Assembly (NCBI GenBank): GCA_023213395.1
Contig: CM041465.1
Location: 60,643,741-60,707,740 of the forward strand
Direction: 5' to 3'
Source: Cycas panzhihuaensis
Lineage: Eukaryota > Cycadophyta
Length of the DNA: 64,000 nucleotides
Part shown: positions 22,226 through 34,163 of the stretch, piece after piece
How positions within the stretch are numbered: position 1 is the first letter of the stretch
Layout: each line of letters opens with the position of its first letter
Translations under genes and position numbers: made by a program
The notes under the pieces: model-generated
Seen by the model: only the letters and a program-made list of their open reading frames with translations
Database searches by the model: none
Told to the model about the DNA's origin: nothing

Positions 22226-22440
22226 TGTTAAAAGTAATGTTTTATCTAGAAATAGTTAGACTACTCTAATTTATATTTATGAGGGTTATGCGTTATTTCT
22301 TCTTTACTCCGCCTATGACAAGTGGAACATATGTATTCAACCCTATCCAAGGCTCATGTAATTTGTATTTTATTTATAGAGAGATATCTCTCATTAATAA
22401 GATGAGCATTCATTGAGAGTTTAACAAGTATTGCTACAAT
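22226..22440 (+). repeat. Element C 3' LTR
   Basis: Starts TGTTAAAAGTAATGTTTTAT after a worn polypurine tract (AAGAAATGG). The opening is nearly the same as that of element K's LTR. The right end is inferred from where element D integrase begins and is accurate only to some 10-20 bases; length is close to the 216 bp of element J. Confidence 0.7.
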
Positions 22441-22451
22441 AAATATATAAT

Positions 22452-22770
22452 TCATGTTCTGGCTATGACAAAGAACTTGATATTTATTAGTGAGATTGAG
22501 GGTAATATTGTGAGTGTTTATTTTGAGCACATCAAATGTATCATCATAGATTGAAAAAGGAAAATTATAGTAGTAGGTGTCAAGGAGGAGGGAAATGTTG
22601 AATATGCAAATTAGAGAATCCTCACTATAAATATAACATAAAAAAAAAAATTATGGCATAAAAGGATGAGACATTTACATTATTCTTATTTGCAATTAAT
22701 GTTTAAACTAAACACATTTTTTTCAAACTTTCAGTTAGAAATGGTTTGTGTGAACTTTGCATAATGGGAA
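22452..22770 (+). pseudogene. pol: Element D fragment 1: copia pre-integrase region
   Basis: Reads MTKNLIFISEIEGNIVSVYF, then KIIVVGVKEEGNVEYAN, LWHKRMRHLHYSYLQLM and, in another frame, NGLCELCIMG just before element E. These are the GAG-pre-integrase His and Cys ligands of a copia element (the usual RLGH is RMRH here). The sequence continues in frame at 34581 when element E and its duplication are removed. Confidence 0.85.
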
Positions 22771-23008
22771 TGTTAGGAAATACACTTGGACTAAAGATCA
22801 TATAACAAATTATAATTAAGTTCAATAATGTATAAAATATGAATATGAGGTGTAAAATATGAATATAACATGAAATATTATATACATAAAAATAAAATAT
22901 GTATCATAACATAAGACAATAAATTTTGGGGAAATTATCATCTCCATTATTGTATTATGAAAGAATATATATTTTTTATAAATATAGTTTACCTTATAGA
23001 TTTCAAAT
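22771..23008 (-). repeat. Element E left LTR, first part
   Basis: Starts TGTTAGGAAATACACTTGG and aligns with 34164-34385. Its last five bases, CAAAT (23004-23008), are the left target duplication of element F. Confidence 0.85.
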
Positions 23009-23412
23009 TGTTAGGAATATTAATGTTATCTTTATGTCACATGTCTTAAATATAAATTTAAGGCATTAAAGTTTATTTTATAAAGTTGTGTTTAATAAAT
23101 GTTAATTATGTAAGTTCATTGAAATGGGCAACTGCCCATTTTAACGAACCATTTAGTCCTTAAAAAGCTCTTCTTAAAATCTAGGAGGTTGATTGGAGAA
23201 GGTTTTACCTGGTGTAGGTTGGTTAGGTTAATATTCTGAATCCATATTGTATATATTAAAGAGTTAATATAACTTTAGATTTAGAGGTGGTTTTTCTTCC
23301 CCAGAAGGGGTTTCCACCTACCACACCCTCTGTATTTGTGCAATGTCTATTTGTGAATGATTTGTGCTCTACATTTGATTTTGATGTTGCATATGATACC
23401 TCTTTCTTAACA
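23009..23412 (+). repeat. Element F 5' LTR
   Basis: 404 bp, TGTTAGGAAT...TTCTTAACA. The primer site TGGTATCAGAGC follows with no gap. Confidence 0.9.
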
Positions 23413-23424
23413 TGGTATCAGAGC
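23413..23424 (+). other. Element F primer binding site
   Basis: TGGTATCAGAGC, perfect initiator-Met complement, directly after the LTR. Confidence 0.95.
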
Positions 23425-25241
23425 ATGAAGAAGCATATAGCAAATAGCCTTATAATGTTGGAGCAAGAGCATTAAAACATGCAGGCTAGCCAACTTAGAG
23501 TGAACTTGAGAAACATATGGCATTGAAATAATTGGCTGTTGTTTTTAATTCTCTCCATATGGACAAGTTTCCTAGATTTAGTATGATATTTGTACAAAGC
23601 CACTGGGAATAATGTCTAACGTTCTATAAGACTAGAAGCTACTGAAGCAGAACCCATGGTGAAACAATTTGGGTTTTGCAGGTTAATCTTGCAACTATAG
23701 CCACTGTTGAGAGAGAAGGACAAGAAATTCTTGTGGACCAAGCAAAATTTCATTAAGGAAACTGATAAATGCAAGCTAGACTATAGGATACACATCAACT
23801 CCGGCAACATGAGGAATCACCTTCTGAGTAGGACTAAGTAGTAGTTATGTGGGTGCATAAGTTATTACATATGGAAACCTTCCCACAGGAAGTTGCAGAT
23901 ACCAAGACATTACTATCCTCACAATGATGAGAATGTCAAGACACTCCAACGTCAAGAAGCCTCGAATGCCTTAAACACCAAGAGATCGCCTCAAATGATA
24001 GGAGAATGATCATCAGATCAAAATGCCATGATGCACCAGCCTCTCTAAATGCCACCTGGATAGGGAAGAACGAAGGACACCTAGACGAGAGACACTTCAA
24101 AGACGTAGATCGAAGCCAAAATTGTAGCCTCTACCTCTCCAACATCGAACAGGTAAGTCAATTAGGGTTTTATCCCTAAAGACGGATGCCAAAAACAAAG
24201 TAAACTTCACCCTAAAGTTTTTGCAAATGCAAAACTATTTCAAACTAATTTGTTAATCTTTCAGATCCGGTGCCATATATATATATATATATACCTATAT
24301 ACATATATTTAAATCAATTAAAATTCATAACATTAATCCCCACACTTCCCTTAATCATTTAATTTTAAACCCTATCATTTAAATGTTAGTACATAGTCAT
24401 AAACCCCGCCTTATCCATCATTTAATAAATTCATAATAAAACTTTAGGATTTCTTAAATTGACTTGTTTTTTTGTGCTTAATTGCCCCTTCTTTAATTGA
24501 TTTGATAATTTCATTTTCTTAATCTAATGTTAACTCACCCCTTTCTTTATAAATTTAATTAATTATTCTCCCCTCTCTTTATTAACTTAATTATAACATA
24601 ATTCAAATTCTTTTGAGGGATAATCATAGTTATAAGATAAATTGGGCTAATCTAATAATCATATAATTCACTATAGGGTGGTTTAATTAATTCATAAACC
24701 TAGTAATTAGAGCATTAAGTGCCCTAATCATAAGCTTAAGAAGTATCAAAACTTGCTTAAATTTAAACAATCATCTTTAATCTTTTTCATTTTGTGATTT
24801 GTTTAATATAATTTGAATTCTCTTCCATCTGTTAATTAAAACTTAAAATCTTTTTAAGATTTTTTCTTACCTTATTGATCCCTTTATGTTAATCAATTAA
24901 TTTTTGTAACAACAACAACTTTTTTTAACAATCTAGAAAGAGGAGTAGTTATCTAATTTTCTTTTTTTCTTCTAAGGGGATGGTATCTAGACAAATCATC
25001 TCAAATAATAGCAATAATTTCAAGCTCTTTTATTTATTTTTCAAAACTAAAACTACCACAAATATTTGATTAAATGTCTCTGTTAATTATCAATGGTAAA
25101 TTAAAAGATTACTTTAATGTTTACTATTTTTTTAATGAATCAATTCTTGTGACTTATTCACTTTATTCACCTACGTTTTCTGCCAAATCTATTCAATTTT
25201 TTCTCTAAAAGGATCTCTAAACGTCGTTTCTAATTCCCAAC
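23425..25241 (+). other. Element F leader
   Basis: Non-coding, 1.8 kb. The first 750 bases are mixed in composition; 24250-25200 is very AT-rich and includes an AT dinucleotide run at 24275-24292. No domain seen. Confidence 0.6.
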
Positions 25242-27665
25242 ATGGCACTTATGTCAGGAACAACCAATTGTATACCAATTTTAGTTTTAAATGATTCAAA
25301 TTATGCCGACTGGAGAAATCGAATATCCCATCAGCTTAAACAATAAAAGATACAATGATATGTTACATATGAATTTGCAAAACCAAAAGACGAAAAATTA
25401 GAAAGCTATATGGTCTATCTGATGAATTATGATGGAGTCCTAGGTACCATCATAACATCTTTTTCATCAGACATTAGTCAGCAGTTCTCTGATTCAGATG
25501 ATCTTGCCACTGTCTAGAATACTCTCAAGGAAGAGTATGACAAGGTTGACTCTCAACAATTAGCTGTCATAGAACAATAATTGATGATTTCAATTATGAT
25601 GAATTTTCCAAAGTTAAAGATTTCTTATCAAAAATTTAACTTATCAACAAAGAACTAAGAAATTGTATTAAATATTCAATAAAAGTAGGTGATAAAGAAG
25701 AAAAAGTCACACACGCCAAAGATGACAATACACTAATTCATTTAGCAATAAACAAACTTCCAAAGCATTTTAATCTTTTCAAGACTGCTAGACAACAAGC
25801 TGGTAATCCGCTAGTAACGTTCAATCAGTTGACAAATCAATTGATAGAACATGAAACAATGTTGATTCAAATCAGAAAATTAAAAAATCCTTATCATGAT
25901 TTAAAAAAAAAATCAAAGCCACAAGATAAAACTAAACATCAAAATAATTATAACAATAATCTTAAGTTTCAGAAACCTCACAGAGGTCCACCAACTACTT
26001 CTTAAAATAATACTAAGTATTCTAGACCATCGAGATACCATACTACCTCTAAATAGTCTATTCCAAAACGAAACACTATAAATCCTTCACAAAACATTAG
26101 TTGTGCTTATTACCACAAAAAAGGATACACTATTGATATTTGTAGAAATATAATAGCTTCAGAAGCTTAGAAAGTTTCTAAGGGAATTCAATCTTGATCC
26201 TAATCTCACAATCGTTCTTTAACTGCCACAACGTCTACCTTTATTGCTCTATTTAGTGTATCACCGCAATGGATTCTTGATTCTGCTGCTTCCCATCACA
26301 TGACCGGACATCAAGAGTATTTAGCCACTTATCAATCCAATTTTAACTCTAAAGAAGAGATTTCTTTTGGAAGTGAATCTTAACTCAAAGTGAAAAGATC
26401 AGGTGATGTCACCTTGAAAGATGGTTCAATCAAGGACGTATTCAACGTTCCTGGTTTATTACCAAATCTTCTTTCTGTTTATCAAATCTACCAGAAAAAC
26501 CTTGTTGTCGAATTCTGAAAAGATAAATTTGTTATTAAATAAACTTTAAATAAATTCAAATCAATTGCTTCTAGATCTATTGGCCATAAAATAGGTCTCT
26601 ATAACCTAACTAGTTTATAACATACTAAAACAAATTCTTTTAGTACCTTTATAGCTAAATCTAACCTAGTCAGTAAATTATGGTATGCACAGTTTGGCCA
26701 TACTAGCTATGGCAAACTTCACTATCTAAAAAGACATGATATAATTCATGGTCTTCCCCCCTTAACCATTGTTTATGGTGTTTGCGAAGCCTGTGTAACA
26801 AGTAAGTAACACATGGATCCCTTTCCACATCAAACTTAATTTAGAGCGAAAGTTCCACTTGAACTTGTTCACTTTGATATATGTGGACCATTCCAAGTAT
26901 TTTCATAATCTGGAAGTCATTATTTCGTCACCTTCATTGATGATTATTTAAGAAAATGTTAGGTGTATACACTCAAAACTAAAAATCAAGTGTTTGACAT
27001 CTTTGTTGAATTCAAAATACTTGTTGAAAATTAATCTAACTCAAAAATCAAAATTTTTATATCAAACAATGCTAGAGAATACTTAAGTAGCAAGTTTACT
27101 TCTTTTTGCAAAAAATATGAAATTTAATGTCAGCATTCCGTTGCCTGCATTCCTCAACAAAATGGTGTTGTTGAATGCAAAAACCATACTCTTGTTGAAA
27201 TGGCACAATGCATGCTACATGCAAAGAGTCTTGATCTAAAATTATGGGCAGAAGTAATTGCTTGCTTTAACTATCTCCTAAATCGTCTACCTAGTAAGAA
27301 TTTATAGAATGTTACGCTAGAACAGAAATTGTCTGGTCGTAGACCATTAGTTAAACATCTTAGAATCTTTGGAAGCATTGCTTGGGGACATGTTCCCAGA
27401 GAAAAACTTAAGAAACTAGATCCTAAAAATTTAAAATAAATCTTCATTGGCTACAATGAAGAAAGTAAAGCCTATAGACTTCTAGATCCAATCACGCATA
27501 AGATCTCAATCTTATGTGATGTAATATTTGATGAAGAAGGATCCACATCAAATTCTACTTACGTAGAATTTCCAATTGAGAATTTGTTAACCAACACTTA
27601 TTTGGTTGACCATTCAGAAAAACAAGCTGACTCTGAAACGATAGAGTCCTTATCTACGCAACTCG
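25242..27665 (+). pseudogene. gag-pol: Element F gag, protease and integrase
   Basis: ATG at 25242 opens MALMSGTTNCIPILVLNDSN, then YADWRNRISHQLKQ, a copia Gag start. HFNLFKTARQQAGNPLVTFN belongs to the capsid end; the zinc knuckle is reduced to CAYYHKKGYTIDIC. The protease reads WILDSAASHHMTG: the Gly of DSG is Ala (codon 26285-26287), so the enzyme should be dead. Pre-integrase has WYAQFGHTSYGKLHYL and VCEACVTSK. In the integrase core the first Asp survives (LVHFDICGPF), the second is Asn (ISNNAREY) and the Glu is kept (NGVVECKNHTL). KLWAEVIACFNYLLNRLPS and GYNEESKAYRLLDP follow. More than fifteen in-frame stops. No RT follows. Confidence 0.88.
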
Positions 27666-27691
27666 ATAAGGACCTTTTTCTTAACACAAAT

Positions 27692-27879
27692 AATATTAGA
27701 GAACCTCTAAGATAATATATGGTGAATACATAAATATGTGAGCTTAAAAACTATACATTTTAATGATGTTCACAAATTAATATTTGCGTAAGTGTACACC
27801 TCTTTATGATGATTGTGCATAACATTTGAGGGAGGACTAATATAATAATGATAGATCCACCATCAATTATTCTCTAATA
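27692..27879 (-). repeat. Element E left LTR, second part
   Basis: Aligns with 34387-34575, including the shared block GTACACCTCTTTATGATGA, and ends CTCTAATA. Confidence 0.85.
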
Positions 27880-28199
27880 CTTTTCCATAATATTTAATCT
27901 TATTTTTCTTATGTTGTCATATCACTAGGGAAATGTTTTTCTTGTTAAACAACTTTATGTATACTTCATTTTATGCACATCTCTCTTCTCCAACACATGA
28001 GAAGAAACCTATCTTCACTTTGCATGGACTTATGATTTTTGGTTTATAACCTTACAAAGTGATAGGCATATTGGGTGCCTAGTTGTAATTATCTACAACT
28101 CAGTTATATAATAAAACATAAATATCTAACAATTATTGCTACTATTAGGTAAAGTGTTTTAATACATATAGCCATCTTCAAAGGATATCTTAATCATGA

Positions 28200-28527
28200 T
28201 GTGGTGAACTTTGATCAATTACCTTCATAGATCATAATTACAACATGTAATTTAAATAAAAACTCAACTAAATAATTTGGTTAAAAATAATTTAGATGTA
28301 AAATAACCATAATAAACATGAAAGCCAAAATGGCAGATTGCCTAAGAACTAAAGTTCTAAAATAATAGGATTAAACAATAATAAAAAGAATGAATACATC
28401 AAGAGTTAGGGGTCTTTTCCATTTATAGGTGCCAAAATATTTTCTTTAAAAAAATGGCTTCACAATAATAAAAATATAGACTTTATTATTATTTAATTAT
28501 TTTAGGATTATTATAAACAATCTCTTA
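28200..28527 (-). repeat. Element G 3' LTR (left side)
   Basis: Begins TGTGGTGAACTTTGATCAATT. It shares AGAGTTAGG, TTTATTATTATTTAATTATT and other blocks with the right copy. Confidence 0.82.
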
Positions 28528-29096
28528 TTTAAAAAATATTTCACCCTTAAACGTATTATTATTTTGCCACCTATAAACCAAAGTATGTACTTTTTTACAT
28601 GGTGTTGTCCATAAAAGTGTGAGATACAATGTACTTCTTCAATCTACCACTTGCTAAGGCCAAAACATTATAAGCAATGGGCTCATTTTAATGTCATCTT
28701 CTCAAGGCAATCTGTGTGTATCCTATTTGTGATAGTGTTTTGCTTAAGATAGTTTTTATATGAGATTTTGTACATGAATGCTTTTGGGACCTATATGTTC
28801 TCTTCAACTTGCTTGAGCTCTTACCTTTTGATTATACATTGTGTCCACTTATACTTATCTTTAAAGGGGAAATAAGGGAATGAAGAGGAAAGATATGGGT
28901 TATGGAAATTATATTAAGGAAGTTGACGTAAAAAATTCCAAGGATAGAGAGTTAAAGGTGATATTAGGTAAGCGAAATTAGATGCATGAGGTGGGGTTTG
29001 AAAATGATATGATGAGGAGGATATGAAACATTTTATAAACATGGGAAATGACATAAGGAGTAGAGTTTGAAATATGGGTATGATTAAGGAATATGA

Positions 29097-29772
29097 TTAG
29101 TATATGGTACGAGTAAGGAGTGACACATGGTTAGACATAATAGGGAAAATATAGTAAATAAGGGATTGAGAGATGATAAAGATTTTATATAGATATACAA
29201 AGGAGAAAGAAATGGGAAACATGGGAGGTAGAGGGTAATGATGAATTGTATTAGGGAGAAAACTCGGTGGTATCATATATGGGGATTTGATTACAAAATA
29301 GGATAGATTGACTAAAGAATATATAAGAGGGATTTGTGGGCAAAGAGAGGTAAACAACTTTGGATTTATGAGTGAGCTTAAGTTTTGATGGGGTTAAAGG
29401 GAATGCGTATGAGATAAGGGCTAAGCATTCTTTATGGGAAAAGGGTTTTGATGGTGGCATGTAAAGGTGATATGTATGGTAGTGCAAGGGGCTAAGGGGA
29501 AAATATATAGGGAGGTTAAAAAATTGGTGGTCAAGTGTGTTGGAATATAGAAGGGAAAGAGTTAATGTTTTGTAGAGGAGTTGTACAATGATATAATGAG
29601 GGGATGAAACATGTTGAAATAATAATGGAAGAAAATAAATATGGGGATGGTGGTAAAAGAATTTTCTAGAGAATGTGACATAAAGAGGTATATCAAATGG
29701 GACAAGAATTTTGCCTACTAGGAGTTGGGGATTTAGGGTTTCAAGTTTTAATTTGGAAATAGACAAGTTCAA
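29097..29772 (-). other. Element G pyrimidine-rich interior, open but unrecognised
   Basis: Two overlapping minus-strand frames (29251-29772, 173 codons; 29097-29357) are rich in Pro, Ser, Leu, Tyr and His. This follows from a strong purine bias of the plus strand, which also removes stop codons by chance. No motif. I do not call it a gene. Confidence 0.4.
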
Positions 29773-29855
29773 GATAGAATTTGAATTTAAAGCAAATACC
29801 TGATTGGAGCAAAATTGTCCTTTAATTTTTTCTTTGTGTTACTCATTAATGGGTG

Positions 29856-30278
29856 CTACCTTGCCTTGCTTATATGTTTTACTTGTCGTCTTATCATGTT
29901 GCTCATGATCGAGCTCCTCATCAATTTATTCTTTAAGTTACATATTGGAATACATCCATTTTTCTTCCAAATCCATTTCTTGTATTCTTGATGGGGCCTC
30001 CTTTTGACTCCTTTTATTGTCTTCTTCTCAGAATTTGTTTTTAAGGTTCGCAAAGGGTTTATTAGTATAGTCATTCTAGTGTTCATATTGGCACTTTCCA
30101 ATTGTTTTGTCAAAGAGGATGAGAAAACATCTTGAGAAGAATTTCTAATCAGTCCAATAGAAAACAAATTAAAGGCCCATTTATAAGATTTTCCATGTAA
30201 ATATAACATAATGATTTGATAAAAATCTCTTTTTATTACTTGGGACAAGATTTTAAGAACTTCTTCAATCTTATCCAA
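29856..30278 (-). pseudogene. Element G gag-like frame
   Basis: 140 codons. Just before and at its start the frame reads EWLDKIEEVLKILSQ, then DFYQIIMLYLHGKSYKWAF. The pattern of an aromatic-Leu-Asp-Lys opening followed some 20-30 residues on by a Leu-x-Gly-x-x-x-x-W block is that of Ty3-type Gag capsids. The rest is basic (SEKKTIKGVKRRP) without a zinc knuckle. It lies about 1.3 kb downstream of the 5' LTR in the element's sense. Recognition rests on a short pattern. Confidence 0.45.
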
Positions 30279-31538
30279 CCATTCTATGAGTCACGCTCAT
30301 CCATATTAGGTGAAAATAGGAATACTTATATGGGTTTCCATAATTCCCTTGAAGGGATCTATCATTAAGTATCAACTTTCAATGGAAATTACTATATCAA
30401 ATTGGAATCAAATTACGCCATCTAATAGTTTAAATCAAAGGTTTTTTAACTAGGATTTCAACAATTCAATTGAATATTGATACTTATATTAGAAGTTATG
30501 GTTGAAACATCTAAGAATCTTATTTGAAAAACCAAATTGAAAAAAATAGAGACTTAGCCCCTTAGGGTTCCAATCCCTAGTCACTTACAAACTGCTATCC
30601 ACCTGTGGAATGACAAGGGAGCTTGGATTTCAAAGTTTATTAAATCTATTTTAATACAAACTGAACTTAAATTTTATACCCCTCCTCACCCCCCAAAAAA
30701 GGCCCTTTGGAAAATTTTTATAACCTTAACCTTTTCAACCTTTATGGGGATAAGTTGTTGTGACCTCATAGTGGGATAGATGGATGGTTTACTTTGATCT
30801 CTCTTTGATGATATACTACAAACATACTCTCCTCTTACAAGATAGATGATGATCTCCTCCTAATGTTGTTAAATTCTCATGAGAAAACTCGCATGTTTGT
30901 TGCTAATCTCCCCTTGTAGGATAAATGGAGTGATCTGCAAATATATTACATGGTGTAAGTCATTTGAAATTCAAATGGGGGAATATATCTTCCACAAGCT
31001 TGCATCTCTGTATCTCTAACACTGTAGTGGAAAGCTAAGCTTATTACTTTCACATATCTCACATGTAGCTCTATGATGGTGCCACATGATATATTGAAAA
31101 GTCATCTCATGATCATTTATCTACTAAATCTAAAATCTCTCATTGTTGATAATTTTAATAGTTTGTTATCCATCTTTAATTTTATGTATAAATGCTAAGC
31201 ACCTAATGTAATTAGGGGAAACCTAGCTCCCAAAGATTTATATCTATTTATGTTTGTAGCTACAGGGAATTTCATGTTTGCTTCCCTTTGTGAGGGAACA
31301 ATGCATTATTTAAGAGATGATAGAGTGTTTGAATGAATATAACTTATATCAATAACAATCAGCAACATAATTCAAATCTATCCCATGTATAAACAAGTCC
31401 CAATTCGACTATATCCTTACAATTTGCTAACGCTGATGGTTTTCCAAAATCCCAATGAACCTTAATGCACTAGAGAAAACACTCCATGTAATAACTTTAA
31501 CAAAAGAATCAGATGATGAATAGTTTTTGGGATCACTT

Positions 31539-31550
31539 GCTCTGATACTA
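31539..31550 (-). other. Element G primer binding site
   Basis: The minus strand reads TAGTATCAGAGC, one base different from the initiator-Met complement, two bases from the LTR. Confidence 0.8.
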
Positions 31551-31552
31551 GT

Positions 31553-31885
31553 TGTGGAAAACTTAGACCAATTACTGTCTCTAGACCAGAATCACAATGG
31601 GTAATTTGAATAGAAAACTTAGATGAGTAACTCAATGAAAAACAATTCAGATGTTAAATAATTTCAATAAACAAGAAAGGCAAAATGGAAAATTATTTAG
31701 GCACTAAAGTTCCAAAACAATAGGATTAGTCCACAATAAAAAATAATCATACATTAAGAGTTAGGGATTTTCCCTATTTGTAGGTACTAAAATGGCCCTC
31801 CTAAAAAACCCAAATTTATAATAATAAAACATACCAACTTCATTATTATTTAATTATTTTAGGATCATTACATATGATCTCACTA
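31553..31885 (-). repeat. Element G 5' LTR (right side)
   Basis: 333 bp, starts TGTGGAAAACTTAGACCAATT on the plus strand and is followed by CATGA. Confidence 0.82.
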
Positions 31886-31890
31886 CATGA

Positions 31891-34150
31891 ATTCAATTAA
31901 TAAAACCTCAAACATAAGGTCTAAATAAAGCACTTAATAGTTATACAAAATGTATTAATCCATGTGATTTGACATTTTCCAATGTATTCCTCATAAATGG
32001 GATTTCATAAAAATCTTTTTAAATCATTATTTATCATAAAAGGTTTAGTAAATAAAAAATATACTTTTAAAAATTTTTAAAAATGAGCTTGCCAAACGTC
32101 TCTTACTATATGTGTAAGCTTCAACCTTTAAAAAATGTTAGAAATAGAAAACCAATATGCCCTTCCAACCATTTGTTTTGAATGCATAGAAAAGCTTTTT
32201 GACGAATTTAATGAAATTAAAATTTAAGTTTGTATACTAAAGTTATGATGAAAATATTGAATGGAGGTATAATTTTTTTCTTAATGTTGTTAATTAAATG
32301 TTTATAGCCTGTTTTGTTTTAACTTGAGGTCACATATTTTTAAACATGTGACCACTTGTTGATGAGTTGGGGGCTTTGTGACAAGCATGAAATCTTATAC
32401 AATTCAATTTAATGTATCACAAACATTATAAAAAATAAAGTATTATCATGAAAATCAAAATTTAGAAGGTTATTTTATTTCCACAAGGGCTTTATGATGT
32501 TCATAGCATGATTTTTAACCTAATCTATGCCACACTTTCATAGATCTGTGTTAAATCTATATCATGAACACTCACACAACTAAAAGACAATAAAACATAT
32601 AATATACACCCAACCTAAGAAATGCCAAAACATGTTAGAGGGCCATTGTAATTTTGTTGGAATTGCATAGGCTTTTAGAGGAGCTAACTTAGCCTTTATA
32701 TGAACATAGGATTGTGAGAGTAGTTATACATTGCTATAGGCCATGGACACCACTGTGGGCAGTGGGAAGTGTCCAAACTAATAAAAAATATGCCACATAA
32801 TAGAGAAAGGGAATCCAATAAGGCCGAGCCAATTTTAAAGCATTGTATAAGCTAAGGATAGGGTTGCCAACCTTTCAAAATATGGTCACAACAAACCACA
32901 ATGGAGAAAGTGTGCCTAAACATGCCTAAACACCAACTATGAGTCAACCATTATAGTAAAGAGGGATGCCTCAATCCTAAAACAGTGATAGTAAGTTATT
33001 ATAGTAGGAGAACATTATTGTTATGCTAAATGTCATAAAAATATTCTCCAAACCTTTCTATATACTTCATTCTATATAGAAAATGCCCTTTCATCTTTTT
33101 ATCAACACAAAATGTTCTCTCATAAGCTTGTAAAACTCTTCATAGGATTTTCATTTATAACAAATCTGTTAAGGTTTTACTTATCAACTACCTTCTATTA
33201 CATAATCAATGTATTAAATTTGATCATATAGATTTTATTTCAGCAAAAAATCTTAAGGAGGGATCCTCATAACTTTCTCTAAATGAATTTTTATTATCTC
33301 TAACAAGCCTGCAAAAATCAACACCTTGCCATTAACACCTCTATCCAATAATGGCCACCTCATTCACATAGAATATTCCCTATGCCTTTAGCATCACTCT
33401 TACTTATTTGATTATTTGTCTTTCTTAGCATTTAGATTTACACAACATTAGACACAAATTCTTATTAGGATTTCATTGATATTCATGGACTTACCATTGT
33501 CAATTTACATATAATTTTGCTTTAGTTGCCATACTCCACATCTAGGATCTAAATTTCTTGATGTGCCATCTTCCATCAATATAATAATTTCATTACCATG
33601 AGTATATAGGTTTGCTATGTGGGCCTTAAATAATCAATAATTGCTCCTTATCTGTCACCATAGTAAGGTGATCAAGTTTACATCTATAATCTAGTAGCGC
33701 TCTTTTTATAGGTCACTTCAAGGTGGTCTTTGTGACCTCATTCTATTCTTATAGCTATCTCATCATCCTGCAAGACTTGTCTCAACATCTTGTGAGACCC
33801 TATCTATGTATATACTCTTTATCTCCCTGGAAAAAAAAAACTAAAATAATTTAAATATGGGCTGGCCATTAAAAACTTTGCATATAATATTTTTAGGCTA
33901 ACTACAAAACATTTATCTATTAAATAAAAAATTGAAACAATTTCATTGTAGTTTAAGATATTAGTATCAGAACACATGTGAAACTTGTCCTAATTTCTAA
34001 TTGTCCAATATATCAAGTATAGCTCATGCAAACATGTTTTAATAAAACACTTATAAACAAATATAATTGATACATCTATAAGATATAAACCATGGCTTAG
34101 ACTATCATAAATTCTTATGATCAAACTATCAGCTTTAAGGATTAACATTT
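31891..34150 (-). other. Element E interior, no domain recognised
   Basis: 2.3 kb of AT-rich sequence between the end of G and E's primer site. On the minus strand there are only short frames; I found no zinc knuckle, protease, integrase or RT motif. Likely leader or filler of a non-autonomous element. Confidence 0.5.
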
Positions 34151-34163
34151 GAATCTAATACCA

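Larger units (their letters stand above)
12780..22440 (+). mobile_element. Element C: decayed Ty1/copia, 5' truncated, split by element B
   Basis: Two coding pieces, 12780-14379 and 19769-22205, join across element B in the middle of integrase. The 5' LTR and primer site are missing and the left limit is where gag homology starts. The 3' LTR begins at 22226. Gag, the integrase linker and the first bases of the LTR resemble elements J and K, so the three belong to one lineage. Every domain has multiple stops. Confidence 0.85.
23009..27686 (+). mobile_element. Element F: Ty1/copia with deleted RT, RNase H and most of 3' LTR
   Basis: 5' LTR 23009-23412, perfect primer site 23413-23424, 1.8-kb leader, then gag, protease and integrase. 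After the integrase linker the sequence jumps to CTTTTTCTTAACA (27674-27686), matching the last bases of the 5' LTR (CTCTTTCTTAACA), followed at once by the target duplication CAAAT (27687-27691). RT, RNase H, polypurine tract and all but about 15-20 bases of the 3' LTR are gone, while both outer ends are exact. Confidence 0.88.
28200..31885 (-). mobile_element. Element G: small LTR element with gag-like frame only
   Basis: Inserted in the interior of element E. LTRs at 28200-28527 and 31553-31885 (328 and 333 bp, clearly homologous but roughly a quarter diverged). Exact target duplication CATGA at 28195-28199 and 31886-31890. The primer site is on the minus strand at 31550-31539, TAGTATCAGAGC, 11 of 12. 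The 3-kb interior has one gag-like frame and a pyrimidine-rich stretch (sense strand) but no protease, RT or integrase that I can see. This layout resembles the plant elements described as TR-GAG; alternatively it is an autonomous element with its pol deleted. Confidence 0.8.

Noticed and set aside
29251-29772. 173-codon minus-strand open frame as a new gene
   Set aside because: Composition follows from a purine-biased opposite strand; no domain, no start context, and it lies inside an old LTR element.
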